This document shows, in pieces, positions 1 to 10,710 of a DNA stretch of 64,000 nucleotides (its first letter is position 1; every line of letters begins with the position of its first letter). The DNA is from Dryas octopetala (Eukaryota > Streptophyta > Magnoliopsida > Rosales > Rosaceae), in the NCBI GenBank assembly GCA_963921425.1, contig OY992833.1:23670698-23734697 (forward strand). Reading direction: 5' to 3'. A program made the position numbers and the translations under genes. The notes below the pieces were generated by a model. It saw only the letters and a list, made by a program, of their open reading frames with translations. It was not told where the DNA came from and did no database searches.

Positions 1-712
1 TTTCAAGAAACCCCAAATCCAAAAAAGAAAAAAAAGTATATACTTTCTCCAATTTCAGAGGCTGTATTGTGCTTCGGTGTACAAAGCTATGCCTTCTTAA
101 ACCTGTCATGTGCCCTCCATATTCAGATCTTTTCTCCAACATCAGAAGACATTTTACCAACTTTGTTATTGTTGTAATCAAACGAAAATGAAATTATCTA
201 CTTCGTTTACTGATCCAGTAGGCAGAGCAAGCTAAGTTTGTTAATCCAGATATGACAATTCATCCATGTATCATAACCCGTTTGGCCAACCATGCTTCAT
301 GTCATCAATATCAAAATCACAAAATTCTAATCTCTCCACTCATTGCAATTAGTTATAAGATAGATGTCCAAACTTTAACATACACTCTTTTCTTTTTCAC
401 TTTTGTTGTCTAAGTTCACCCATTACAGAGAGGTTTAAAAGGCTGATGTAGAATTCATGAAATCAGGAAATAAAACTCAAGACTGAAAACATTGCACAGC
501 CAATTTGAAAAGACTTTATCTCAAATGATTTTTGCTTTATTTATTGTGATTGAAATCAAATACAACATTACAATTTGTCATAACCCGAAGTGCGAGCAGA
601 GACTGCTCTGCCACGATAGAAATGAAAATGAAAAACAAGCCAATGGCAAAGAAAGCAGGACATGTAAAAGAAGATTGTTGCCCCTAACATACAGTATCAT
701 GCATAGATAAGT

Positions 713-1368
713 TTAGTTGTAGGCATCAGGGTTGCCCAAAAGGTAGTTCTCGATAACCTTGAACAAACCAGAGGCCCTTTCTTTCCCTGCCTTAACATGC
801 TCTTCCTTGATCTCAACCTCACCAATGGTGTGGTAGTTGCTGGTGCTCTTTATGACGGAACCGCCATCAGCAGATGCCACCAATTTAATCTCGTAAGAGA
901 TTTTCTCAATTTTGTCTGATATAGCATCTCCTTCAATCAAACTGTAGTTGTAGACAAACTTATCTTTGTCAATCCCGTCAATCTTGTGCTTCACATAGCT
1001 GTATTCACTTCCTGCATGAAAAATGAAAAGTTAAGGATGGTCATCAAAGTTTTTTCTTTTTTTTCCAATAAATGTGACCCCAATATATTTGTGATAGTTT
1101 TGTTTTCAGAATTATGATTTTAGATAGTGCTTCCAAGATATATGTTAAACAATAAAGTCAGTGAACAAAATGGGGCAAACTAACCTTCACCGAGGTTAAT
1201 CTTCTTGATGGTTCCAACCCCTCCATCTCCTTCAACAATCTCAGCACTTTTAACTGCTTGTGGAGCAATCTTTGGAATAAGGTTGTCAGCATCAACGACA
1301 AAGGCCTTGAACAATCTAGGTGGTGGGATGACAGAGGTGAACTCAGTTTCATAAGTGAAGACACCCAT
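713..1368 (-). CDS. PR-10: PR-10 / Bet v 1-like protein (Pru p 1 family), gene A
   Basis: Two exons, 1368-1185 and 1011-713, encode 160 residues, the usual length of the family. The intron (173 bp, GT-AG) interrupts codon 62 in phase 1, the position shared by all intact copies here. Visible hallmarks are the MGVF start, the glycine-rich loop GDGGVG at residues 47-52, and the C-terminal helix ending in NPDAYN. Bet v 1 proteins are cytosolic proteins with a curved beta sheet around a hydrophobic cavity that binds flavonoids, cytokinins and similar small ligands; they are induced by stress and are fruit and pollen allergens. A TATA-like CTATAAATAG (minus strand) lies at 1481-1490, about 115 bp before the ATG. 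The gene faces gene B head to head. No lesion is seen. The exact isoallergen number cannot be assigned from memory. Confidence 0.95.
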
Positions 1369-2029
1369 GCTGATGACTTAAGAGCTTAGAAAATGATCTA
1401 AGAAAGAATGGAAATTTGAAAGGATTGGATAATTTGGTGTTGGTGTTTTGTGATTTGGGAAAATGTGAGCATGGGAGGTGCTATTTATAGATTGAGGCTG
1501 AAGGTCACGGTGTAACTGTAAAGTGTCTCCTGCAGATCAAAGAGTTTAAACAAGTGAATTTTTCAATGAATGTGTCCATCTGAAAAGGAAGTTGGAATTT
1601 TCAATCAATGAATTAGCATGCTATTGAGTTAGCACACCAGTTGTAATATTCTGATCATCAAACAATCCAAGTAGATTCAATATGATATTACTAGCCATTC
1701 AGAATGGACTATGTAAGTAGACCTTAATTGGTTTTAAAACATTCTATTAGAAGTTTTGATTTTAATGACTTAGCACACCAGTTGGTCATAACAAGTTGAA
1801 TATTTTAAATCAGCTTCTAGAGAGGTAGCCTTCTTTGACTAAAATGTTCACATGGGCAACAAGCCACCCTTGAGGGCCACTTTGCACAACATATCCTTCA
1901 CCCTTAAACCTATAAATACCACTCCAGTGCTCATACTTTCCCACACCCAATATCCTCGTTATCAATTCTCTTAGCTTCCTCCAAATTTCATTATTTCATT
2001 CAACAACTTATTAACTCTAAATCATCAAC
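1369..2029. promoter_or_regulatory. Shared divergent promoter region of PR-10 genes A and B
   Basis: These 661 bp separate two head-to-head start codons. A TATA-like box for gene A lies at 1481-1490 (minus strand) and one for gene B (TATAAATACC) at 1911-1920. Each is about 110-120 bp from its ATG, so both 5' UTRs are about 80-90 bp. The arrangement recurs between genes C and D. Whether the two genes share enhancer elements is not visible. Confidence 0.6.
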
Positions 2030-2622
2030 ATGGGTGTCTTCACTTACGAAACCGAGTTCACCTCCGTCATCCCACCACCTAGATTGTTCAAGGCCTTTGT
2101 TCTTGATGCTGACAACCTCATCCCAAAGATTGCTCCACAGGCAGTCAAAAGTTCTGAAATCCTTGAAGGAGATGGAGGTGTTGGAACCATCAAGAAGGTT
2201 AACCTTGGTGAAGGTTAGTTACCGCCATTGCCTCTAGTGACTTGGTTGTTTACTATGTCTTGAAAGAAGTATCATAATTTTGATAACTATGCATCCTTAC
2301 ATTTTCATTTTACGTACATGCAGGAAGTGAATACAGTTACGTGAAGCACCAAATTGACGGGATTGACAAAGATAACTTTGTGTACAGCTACAGCATGATT
2401 GAAGGAGATGCCTTATCTGACAAAATTGAGAAAATCTCTTATGAGACTAAGTTGGTGGCATCTTCTGATGGAGGTTCGATCATCAAGAGCAGCAGCACAT
2501 ATCACACTAAGGGTGATGTCGAGATCAAGGAAGAGCATGTCAAGGCAGGAAAAGAAAGGGCTGCTGGTTTGTTCAAGATCATTGAGAACCACCTTGTGGC
2601 CAATCCTGATGCCTACAACTAA
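2030..2622 (+). CDS. PR-10: PR-10 / Bet v 1-like protein (Pru p 1 family), gene B
   Basis: Exons 2030-2213 and 2324-2622 join in phase 1 at codon 62 and encode 160 residues. The first exon reads [10 protein letters not shown], with the GDGGVG loop at residues 47-52; the second ends NPDAYN before TAA. The start ATG is preceded by a TATA-like box at 1911-1920, and a polyadenylation signal AATAAA lies at 2794-2799, so the whole transcription unit is recognisable. Compared with gene A it has S42 and L45 instead of A42 and V45, and a more distinct second exon ([23 protein letters not shown]). The role is that of the PR-10 family: small-ligand binding in the cytosol and stress or ripening response. 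No frameshift or stop is seen. Confidence 0.95.
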
Positions 2623-3745
2623 GAATCTGTATGATACTACATGATAGAGGCAACAATCATGTGTCCTCCTTTCTCTGTTTATTCAAGTGTGTGGCTTTCA
2701 TTTTTGTTTTTTCTTTTCTATCAAGCCAGAACAGACTTTGTTTTGTATTTGGAGTTCTGATTAAAGAGTAATGTTGTATTTGATTTCAATCTCAATAAAT
2801 GAAACAAATATCATTTGATTGACTTCACAAATTTGGTGTGCCATGTTTTTATTCCATGTCCATCGATCTTCTAAATTTCAGGGCCAACTGAGACAACAAT
2901 CGGAAAATAAAAGTATTATCTATTAAAGTTAAAACATTCGACCCAAATCAATTTTGAAGGAGTGGATTGGTCCAATATCTTATACATTGAAATGCAAGGC
3001 TTAAAATGTCCAAAGTGAGACTGCATTATTAGTTGGATATGAGAGGCAGATTAGCTACTATGGATCAAATTCAGTTATTTGCTCCTAGATCTTATGTTGG
3101 GTGTGTGCTATGTAGTTTTTTTGTTGTCCTTTTAATGAGAGTGTCTGTAGGAATGTGTGGGATAGATGTGGTTCTACTTGGTCTGGTGTTTTGACTTCTA
3201 TGGATCAAATTCAGTTATTTGACTTCTGTTAAAATATAGGCTCACTGCTCACGCTTGTTATTTCTTTTATTCTAGACCAGAGACTTGACTTCCATTCAAC
3301 AGAGGCTAGCTGCTGGGATTAACGTCAGCCATTAATGTTTAGAGGCTAAATGCATCTAAATTTCTACTGAATGTATCGATTTAGTGGCAGGGCTTTATAT
3401 ATACAGAGGGGTAATGACATTAGTGTGCTCTGATATACAAAACTTTATAGGTTATTTCTCCAACTTCTGAAGACATTTTTCCAGTAGCACTCTAGGTTTG
3501 TTAATCCAGAGTTCCATTTATGACAATTCGCTGATGAATCAAACCCAGTTTAACCACACAGTGTTGCATATCATCAATAATTCAATATAATAAATCCATG
3601 TTAAAACCTAACCCCTCCACTCAGTTTTATGTTAGATGCTCTAACTTTCACTTAGAAACTTTTCTTTTCCACTTTGTTGTCTAAGTTGACCATTTACTGA
3701 GAAATTTAGAAGACTGATGTAGAATTCATGAAATAAGGAAAGAAA

Positions 3746-4428
3746 TGTTGGGAAAAATTGGACCTCTCAATATTAACTTGAGAGTATTTCCAAATCCCCT
3801 CCAGGATCCTTCTTTAGAGAAATATCAAGAATAACAGAGAAATAAAAATAATGCACACAAGATTAACGTGGTTCGGCAAATTTCCGCCTACATCCACCAG
3901 AGATATTTGTTCTTCACTATGAGAATACAAATAGTACAAGACACACTTGAGTTACATCACATAACCCAATCCCATAAACCCTTGTACACCCATACTCATA
4001 GAATTTCCCAAGAACTCTCTATCTCACCCAAGAGTATTGCACTCTTGTTTCCTCTCTGCACTCAGAAGCTCACAAGGCTTGCTTCTCTAATGCCTTGCTA
4101 CTTGAATGAAAGGGTTGCTGCCTTTTATAAACAATTGCAGTGGGTGAACTCTTTCATCCACCGAAGTCAACAAACAAAAGGCAGCCATCAATGTGCCAAC
4201 TAATAAAGACCAAGAGTTGGTTTTCAACTTGATCCAACTAGCCCACAGCTCCTCAGCCCCCTACCTATCAATTGTCATAGCCCTCCTTGTTTCAAGGAGG
4301 CTTGTCTCTATCACACCATGCTGCAGCACCCTTTTTTCATCATGTGTCATAAACACATGGTTCTTCTCCTTTCAAACAAAACTGTAGCAGCAAACCTCCT
4401 TTTTATTTTTTTTAATCAATTTCCAACA
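3746..4428. mobile_element. Solo LTR of an LTR retrotransposon
   Basis: The 683-bp insertion begins TGTTGGGAAAAATTGG and ends TTTCCAACA, the TG...CA inverted ends of a long terminal repeat. It is flanked by a perfect 5-bp target duplication AGAAA at 3741-3745 and 4429-4433. The surrounding sequence continues the duplicated PR-10 3' flank (compare 440-490 with 3710-3745 and 4434 onward), which confirms it as a later insertion. It contains the phrase ACGTGGTTCGGC, familiar from plant LTRs. There is no internal domain or second LTR, so it is a solo LTR left by recombination. The open frames inside it do not look coding. Confidence 0.85.
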
Positions 4429-4644
4429 AGAAACTCAAAAGCAAATACATTGCACACTGAATTTGCAAAGGTTATAAAATGATTTTTGCTTTATTATTGA
4501 GATTCAAATCAAATACAACATTACTCTTTGATCATAATAGAAAAGAAAAAGAAAAAGAAATTGAAAACCAGGCCAATGACAGAGAAACAAGGACAAAAGA
4601 AGATTGTTGCCCCTGGCATGCAGTATCATAATTCATAGACAAGT

Positions 4645-5298
4645 TTAGTTGTAGGCTTCAGGATTGGCCAAAAGGTAGTTCTCGATAACCTTGAACAAAC
4701 CAGAGGCCCTTTCTTTCCCTGCCTTAACATGCTCTTCCTTGATCTCAACCTCACCTATGGTGTGGTAGTTACTGGTGCTCTTTATGATGGAACCTCCATT
4801 AGAAGATGCCACCAATTTAATCTCATAGCATATTTTCTCAATTTTGTCTGATATAGCATCCCCTTCAACCATACTGTAGCTGTAGACAAAGTTGTCTTTG
4901 TCAATCCCGTCAATCTTGTGCTTCACATAGCTATACTCACTTCCTGCATATAAAAATGAAAGTTTAAGGATGGTTGTGAACCTTTTTGTTTTAACTTTTT
5001 ATCTTTTGCATTGACTGTGACCCCAATAATTTCTAATGTTTTCTCGTTTCAAAATTATGATGGTATACATATTAAACAAGCCAGTCATGGAGATAATGGT
5101 GCATATATACTAACCTTCACCAAGGTTGATCTTCTTGATGGTTCCAACCCCTCCATCACCTTCAACAACTTCTGAGCTTTTAACTGCTTGTGGAGCAATC
5201 TTTGGGATGAGGTTGTCAGCATCGATAACAAAGGCCTTGAACAATCTAGGTGGAGGGATGACGGAGGTGAACTCAGTTTCATAAGTGAAGATACCCAT
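4645..5298 (-). CDS. PR-10: PR-10 / Bet v 1-like protein (Pru p 1 family), gene C
   Basis: Exons 5298-5115 and 4943-4645 encode 160 residues with the phase-1 intron at codon 62. It is the duplicate of gene A: same strand, same place in the repeated block, with similar intron and downstream sequence. The start is [10 protein letters not shown] rather than MGVF, and the second exon has [15 protein letters not shown] and ends NPEAYN instead of NPDAYN. The glycine-rich loop GDGGVG is intact. A TATA-like CTATAAATAG (minus strand) lies at 5409-5418. It is head to head with gene D. The open frame and splice sites are intact, so it is probably functional; expression cannot be judged. Confidence 0.94.
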
Positions 5299-5989
5299 GA
5301 TGGTAATTTAAGAGCTTAGAAAATGATCAAAGAAATAATGAAAATTGGAAGGATTGGATGATTGGTATAGGTGTTTTGTGATGTGGGAATATGTGAGCAA
5401 TGGAGGTGCTATTTATAGATTCAGGCTGAAGGTCATGGTGTGCAAACTGTTAAGTGTCCCCTGCAGATCAAAGAGTTTAGACAAGTGAATTTTTCAATGA
5501 ATTAGGATATTATTGAGTTAGCACACCAGTTGTAATATACTAATCTTCTGATCATCAAAAAAATCCAAGTGCATATATTTAATATGATATTACTAGGCAT
5601 TCAGAATGGTCTGTGGACGTAGACATGTGTTGTAGAACATTCAATTAGAAATTCCAATATTGTTGGCTTAGCACCCCAGTTGGCTATAATAATTTGAATT
5701 CTTTTAATCAACCTCTAGAGGTGGCGTTCTTTGACTAAAATATTAATGTATTGAATTGAAAATTATAATTTCCTTTTCACATGGCCAACAATCTTTAAAA
5801 AAATTAAAAGCTTGTCCTAACTCCTTTATCCATGGGGGCCACTTTACACAGCATAGCCTTTACCCTTAAATCTATAAATACCACTTCCAGACCTCATACT
5901 TTCCCACATCCAATATCCTCAATACCAATTCTCTTAGCTTCCTCTACATTTCATTTTTTCCTTCATCAACTTCTTAACTCTAAATCATC
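5299..5989. promoter_or_regulatory. Shared divergent promoter region of PR-10 genes C and D
   Basis: These 691 bp lie between two head-to-head start codons and are homologous to the region between genes A and B. TATA-like boxes lie at 5409-5418 (minus strand, gene C) and 5872-5880 (plus strand, gene D). Unlike the A/B spacer, this one carries an additional AT-rich stretch near 5745-5820. Confidence 0.55.
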
Positions 5990-6586
5990 ATGGGTGTGTT
6001 CACTTATGAAACTGAGTTCACCTCTGTCATTCCTCCACCTAGATTGTTCAAGGCCTTTGTCCTTGATTCTGACAACCTCATCCCAAAGATTGCCCCGCAG
6101 GCAGTTAAAAGTGCTGAAATCCTTGAAGGAGATGGAGGTGTTGGAACCATCAAGAAGATCAACCTTGGTGAAGGTAATTAGTTTTAATTAGCACCCTTTT
6201 CTTCATGACTTGTTTATTTAATATTGGGGTCACATGCTGCACAATAAGAAAAATGGGGTTAACAATTCTTAAATTTTGATTTTACAGGAAGTGAACACAG
6301 CTATGTGAAGCACAAGATTGATGGGCTTGACAAAGATAACTTCGTCTACAGCTACAGTTTGATCGAAGGAGATGCGATATCAGAGTTGATTGAGAAGATC
6401 TCTTATGAGATTAAGTTGGTGGCATCTCCCAGTGGAGGTTCCATCATAAAGAGCACCAGCAACTACCACACCAAGGGTGATGTTGAGATCAAGGAAGAGC
6501 ATGTTAAGGCTGGCAAAGAAAGAGCCTCTGGCTTGTTCAAGGTCATCGAGAACTACCTTTTGGGCAACCCTGATGCCTACAACTAA
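5990..6586 (+). CDS. PR-10: PR-10 / Bet v 1-like protein (Pru p 1 family), gene D
   Basis: Exons 5990-6173 and 6288-6586 encode 160 residues; the intron is 114 bp and phase 1 at codon 62. It is the duplicate of gene B by position and strand. Differences include DSDNL in place of DADNL at residues 26-30, [12 protein letters not shown] near the start of exon 2, and [20 protein letters not shown], which makes it the most divergent of the first four genes. The GDGGVG loop and the NPDAYN C-terminus are conserved. A polyadenylation signal AATAAA lies near 6768-6773. No defect is seen. Confidence 0.95.
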
Positions 6587-6938
6587 ACTTATCTATGCAT
6601 GATGATACTGCATGTTAGGGGCAACAATCATGTGTCCTCTTCTTTCTCTGTTTATTCAAGGGTGTGGCTTTCATTTTTGTATTTTCCTTTGTATCAAGCA
6701 AGAGCAGTCGTTGGTTTGCATTTGGAGTTGTGATTAAAGAGTAATGTTGTATTTGATTTCAATCTCAATAAATAAAACAAAAATCATTTGATAGTCGTTG
6801 CAAATTCAATGTGCAGTGTTCTGTTTTTTTTTTTTTTTTCAACTTGAACAACAATTTGAAAACAAATGAATATGTAAAGATTCAACCTAAAATTAATTGA
6901 CAACGAGTAAAGAAGCCCAAAATTGATCAGTGCTTTTT

Positions 6939-7136
6939 GCATCCACACCCGGGTTATCCACACTTGGTCCAGACTGGATCCGGCCTATACGGAAATCCTT
7001 TATGCCAACCCTATATAGGAATTTTGTCTGGGCGAGAATCCTTTACAAATTAAAAGCTTCTTGTATATAATTGGAATAAAAAATTCCCATATAGAATCTC
7101 ATCCGAACCAAGTGTGGATGACTCGGGTGTGGATGC
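6939..7136. mobile_element. MITE-like element with about 30-bp terminal inverted repeats
   Basis: GCATCCACACCCGGGTTATC at 6939 is the inverted complement of GACTCGGGTGTGGATGC ending at 7136, and CCACACTTGGT is mirrored by ACCAAGTGTGG. The segment is about 200 bp, has no coding capacity, and lies just beyond the second duplicated PR-10 block. I do not see a convincing target duplication, so the superfamily is unknown. Confidence 0.6.
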
Positions 7137-7139
7137 GAG

Positions 7140-9175
7140 AATCACCCCAAAAATTGATATACTAACAGAGTCTGCTGGTGTTGGGTTCAACAGCAGCCAT
7201 GAATGTTTCTCACTGTGCGTATTGTGCCAAGGTATACAAGTATGTCTTCTCAAACCTATTATGTCCCCCAATTCTTACTTGTAATTATTTTTGAAATTGT
7301 TTAGTTTTGAGCAGGGGTGTCGTTTGATACAGTTTTAGGAAACATTTTATTCAAGTTGAAAACTAAAAAATTGAAACTGAAAAATACCCACACAAAAAAA
7401 AAAAAAAAATTGGTTTGGTTTGGTTTGGTTTTACTAAGTAAGTACTGGAATAAACTGAATTTTATCGATGTATATATGTGTGTGTATATATTCATATAAG
7501 TATTAAAAGTATACACAAATAATACTATAATACGGGCACAGGTAATTCTTTTCTAGCTTACTTTACATTTGTTAGTGCAATATTTTGTAATTTCCTAGCC
7601 AAAACCTGAGTCATGTATTATTGTTAAGTCTAGTCAAGGTTAGTCGTGTGTGATGACATCTACTCAGTAATATCATTGAAATTTAATAGTACAAGCTACA
7701 AGTGGTTCAAACTCGTGCAAATTAGGCGGCTGGACACTTTCACATTAATGTTCTTACTTGCTTTTGCCTACTGATTGATTTTATGTTTTTGGATTTTGAA
7801 AAAGGTTTTGTGAAAATTTTCTTCCTTTTTTTTTTCTGGCCAGGAAATGAAGGATTTCATTAAAACAGCCACACAGGCTCAAAGAAAACAATACAAACAG
7901 ACCAAAACCAAACTAACAAGCAGAAACCAAAAAAATTTTCTTCCTTATATCATCTATAAATATCAAATATGAAAATAAATTGTTGAGAAGGATATATACC
8001 ATAGGAGCCCTAAGTTGTTATATAAATTTAAGTTTCGTAATTACATATTCGATCAAGTTGCGTACCAACAAACATGCGCATTTCGCCGAGCACTTGGCAA
8101 TATTTTTTCAACACAGGCAAGCAGTTCCTCTGCCAAGTTTTAAGGGTAAATTAATCTTCATCTTTTCACCTCATCCTCTCTTAGGATATAGAATACAAAC
8201 TACCACTGAACGCTCGGTGACGTTCTCACCTGAATGGGCATGTTCGTAGTTATATCATATGTATAATATATAGAACTTGTATCTTGTGTTGATTGAGCGG
8301 TTGGGTTAGGAGGAAGTCTGCATTTATATATATGGATTTCGGTTTATATATTATAACTTATATTATATATTATATATATGTTCCTGTGACTCTCACTTTT
8401 GCACTGAAACACGTCAACATATTTACAGAAAGATTTTCTCTCTTTCCTTTTAGTAGTCGTACTTCCTAGCTGTTTTGTACTTTGATCGGTTAGTTTAGGA
8501 GATTTGTTCCCTGTTGAGATCCTTTTAGGCTTCCATACCTTTACATTTATCATATTGATATGGGTTGGTGCTTTCAGGGCGTCAGCAAGAACTGTGATCA
8601 AGCCTACGTGGTGTGCAAGTATGTTTACTCTCTAGATCTAGAAATGGTCTACTTGTGACTCTCTAGAAAGGGTCTAGTTGTGAGTCACAGTTGTCACTTT
8701 TCTATATTCATAGTGGTTCCACGATGTTTTTAAATGAAGGGTTTTTGGCTTCAACAAATCTTGATTGTTTGTATTTTGCATTATTTATTATATTTGTTTG
8801 ATAAACCAAAAATATTGACTCATAACAAAAAATTCAGGCTATCACAAAAAAAGTTTGTTTTGGTTTGGTAAGTCCCATTACCTATTCAAACTGTTCGAAT
8901 GACACCCTTGCTTTTGAGAAGAATTATAATTGCAGTGGAAACCACTCAACTTACAAAATGTTCAACATGTGGGAAAACAATTCTTGAGGCACAAGCTACG
9001 AAAGGTAAGGAAGGTAAAGAAATAGTTGCAGGAGAGGAGAGAGTGGGAGGTGCTGTGAAATCGTCACAACAGAGTGATTCTCTTGTTGAGGAAGGGACAA
9101 GAGACTTGTCCATATAACAGTGTTAACAGTGATGCAGATTAATTTCATAGTTATTCCCTTCTACCCTATTATGAA
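7140..9175. other. Intergenic stretch, no gene seen
   Basis: The first part (about 7165-7290) resembles the flank that begins each PR-10 block (compare 60-115), so a third block may start here and be cut off. The rest is AT-rich, with a TA-rich patch near 8335-8380 and a T-run plus an A-rich segment at 7825-7935 that might be the 3' end of a non-LTR element in reverse orientation. The open frames here do not look coding. Confidence 0.5.
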
Positions 9176-9180
9176 CACTG

Positions 9181-9371
9181 TGTTGTAAATATATTGTTAT
9201 AATTAAGTGGCTATTCCTGTAATTAGTGGTAGGGGTATACTAGTAAATATTTAAAACCTAGTAAACCCTACCTCTATATAAGGATATTTATAACATGAAT
9301 GAAATAGACTGATCATATTCTCTCTGCCTCCTCTTTTCTACAAACCCTAATTTCTACATACTTTTACAACA
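9181..9371 (+). repeat. Left LTR of the Copia element
   Basis: It begins TGTTGTAAATATATTG and ends CTTTTACAACA. A TATA-like segment CTATATAAGG within it (about 9273-9283) is the likely transcription start signal of the element. It is the same length as the right LTR and matches it apart from one base. Confidence 0.95.
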
Positions 9372-9739
9372 CGTTATCAGCACGAAAAGCTCTTTGGATT
9401 GTGGATCGCCAAACAAAAGAGGATCATCATTCAATCCGTTCTTCAATCAATCAAGCACGAGAAGCTCTTTGGATTGCGGATTGTGGATTGATAAACGAAA
9501 GAGGATCATCCTTCAATTTTTTCTTCAACCAAGTAGGTTTTATAAAACAATTTCATGTTTATGTTTTAAAACCTTTGATTGATTGAAAAATCCCCATGAA
9601 GCATGAACCCTAAATTTATGTGATTGATTTATTTGGGTTTATATATTTTATACATGCTTCCTTGAATTGAATGATTAAATAATAATAAAAAAAAAGGGAA
9701 GAATTTTTGGGTGATCGGAAAACCACCCCGAGCAACAGC

Positions 9740-10215
9740 CCCGCGCTGCCAACCCTCGCTGCCTGCAGCAGCGTCGCCTTGCAGGAGAGCCCCCTCGCAG
9801 CAGCGCAGCCTTGCTGCCTTGCAGAGGCGCAGCCCAGCAGCAGCAGCGCCCAGCAGCCTTGCTGCCCAGCAGGCAGCCTGGACCAAGGCGCCAGCATAGC
9901 AGGCCCATGCAGCCCAGGCCCAAGGCGCCAGCCCAGCAGCACCTCGCAGGCCCACTCCCACGCTGGCAGCCCAGTAGGCCCGCCACGCAAGCGCCACGTC
10001 ACTCCCACGCTGGCAGCCCAGTAGGCCCGCCATGCAGGCGCCACGTCACCGCCACGCTGGCAGCCCAGTAGGCCCGCCACACAGGTGCCACGTCAGCGCC
10101 ACGCGGCCCACCACGCCACTGCCACGTGGATGCCACGCAAGCGCCACGTCAGCTGCCATGCGGACGCCACGTCATTGACACGTCAATGCCACGTCGCTGC
10201 CACTCCCACGCTAAC
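9740..10215 (+). repeat. GC-rich minisatellite in the Copia leader
   Basis: Between the left LTR and gag lies a GC-rich block very unlike its surroundings. The unit is built on CACGCTGGCAGCCCAGTAGG followed by CCCGCCACGC and GCGCCACGTCA, present in three long copies around 9955-10085, and it then decays into shorter GCCACGTCA repeats to about 10205. The first half (9740-9950) is rich in GCAGC and GCCCAGCAG motifs. Long frames on both strands are by-products of the repeat and I do not regard them as genes. Confidence 0.8.
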
Positions 10216-10263
10216 ACATGGCGAGCCTCCTGAAACTTTGTAAAAAGGAGATGTTAATTCTTG

Positions 10264-10331
10264 TCATGCCTGGGGTTTGAACCCAGGACCTCTTGGGTAC
10301 CAAGAGTGCACCTTAACCACTGTGCTGCTGA
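10264..10331 (-). other. tRNA-like sequence with internal A and B boxes in the Copia leader
   Basis: Read on the minus strand it holds a D-arm-like hairpin (GCAC, loop AGTGGTTAAG, GTGC), an anticodon-arm-like hairpin (CTCTT, 7-nt loop, AAGAG) and a T-arm (CTGGG, loop TTCAAAC, CCCAG). AGTGGTTAAGG and GGTTCAAACCC resemble the A and B boxes of RNA polymerase III promoters. The flanks do not pair as an acceptor stem and the residue before the anticodon is not T, so it is a tRNA-derived relic rather than a tRNA gene. Confidence 0.65.
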
Positions 10332-10710
10332 TGGTTTATTGTTAGTATACAAATCATTTAATATATATACCCTAAATGCTAGAAACTTTTATTCAAATAA
10401 TTTTGTGATATTTTTCTGTTCTACTTGGGTATATGAATATTTTACTTGTTTAAATTTTTGCACTAGAATATATGTGTAGAAATTGCAGGTAATTAATGAA
10501 CCAGTAGTTCATACATAAATATTGAACCTGTAGCTTCAATAATGCCATATAAGGAACTTGAAGTTTCCTTTATAATTTCACCATACATGATAAAACCAGT
10601 AGATTTTACATGTCTATACCATGTTATAGAACTTGAAGTTCTTATTTATTGTTTATGGATATTATTGCCCGAAGCACTAATCATGATTATTTGTTCCTTT
10701 CAACCAAAGA

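Noticed and set aside
1158..1364. Second-frame open reading frame over exon 1 of PR-10 gene A (similar ones at 2034, 5085, 5832 and others)
   Set aside because: They are shadows of the real exon in another frame and recur only because the exon itself recurs.
3868..4387. Open frames of 111 and 64 codons between genes B and C
   Set aside because: They lie wholly inside the solo LTR and show no protein-like conservation that I recognise.
7825..7935. Possible 3' end of a non-LTR retrotransposon in reverse orientation
   Set aside because: Only a T-run and an A-rich segment support it; no coding remnant or target duplication was found.
9616..10080. Several long overlapping open frames on both strands rich in Ala, Gly, Pro and Arg
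   Set aside because: They fall in the GC-rich minisatellite of the Copia leader; open frames in all directions are a product of the repeat and lack any family motif.
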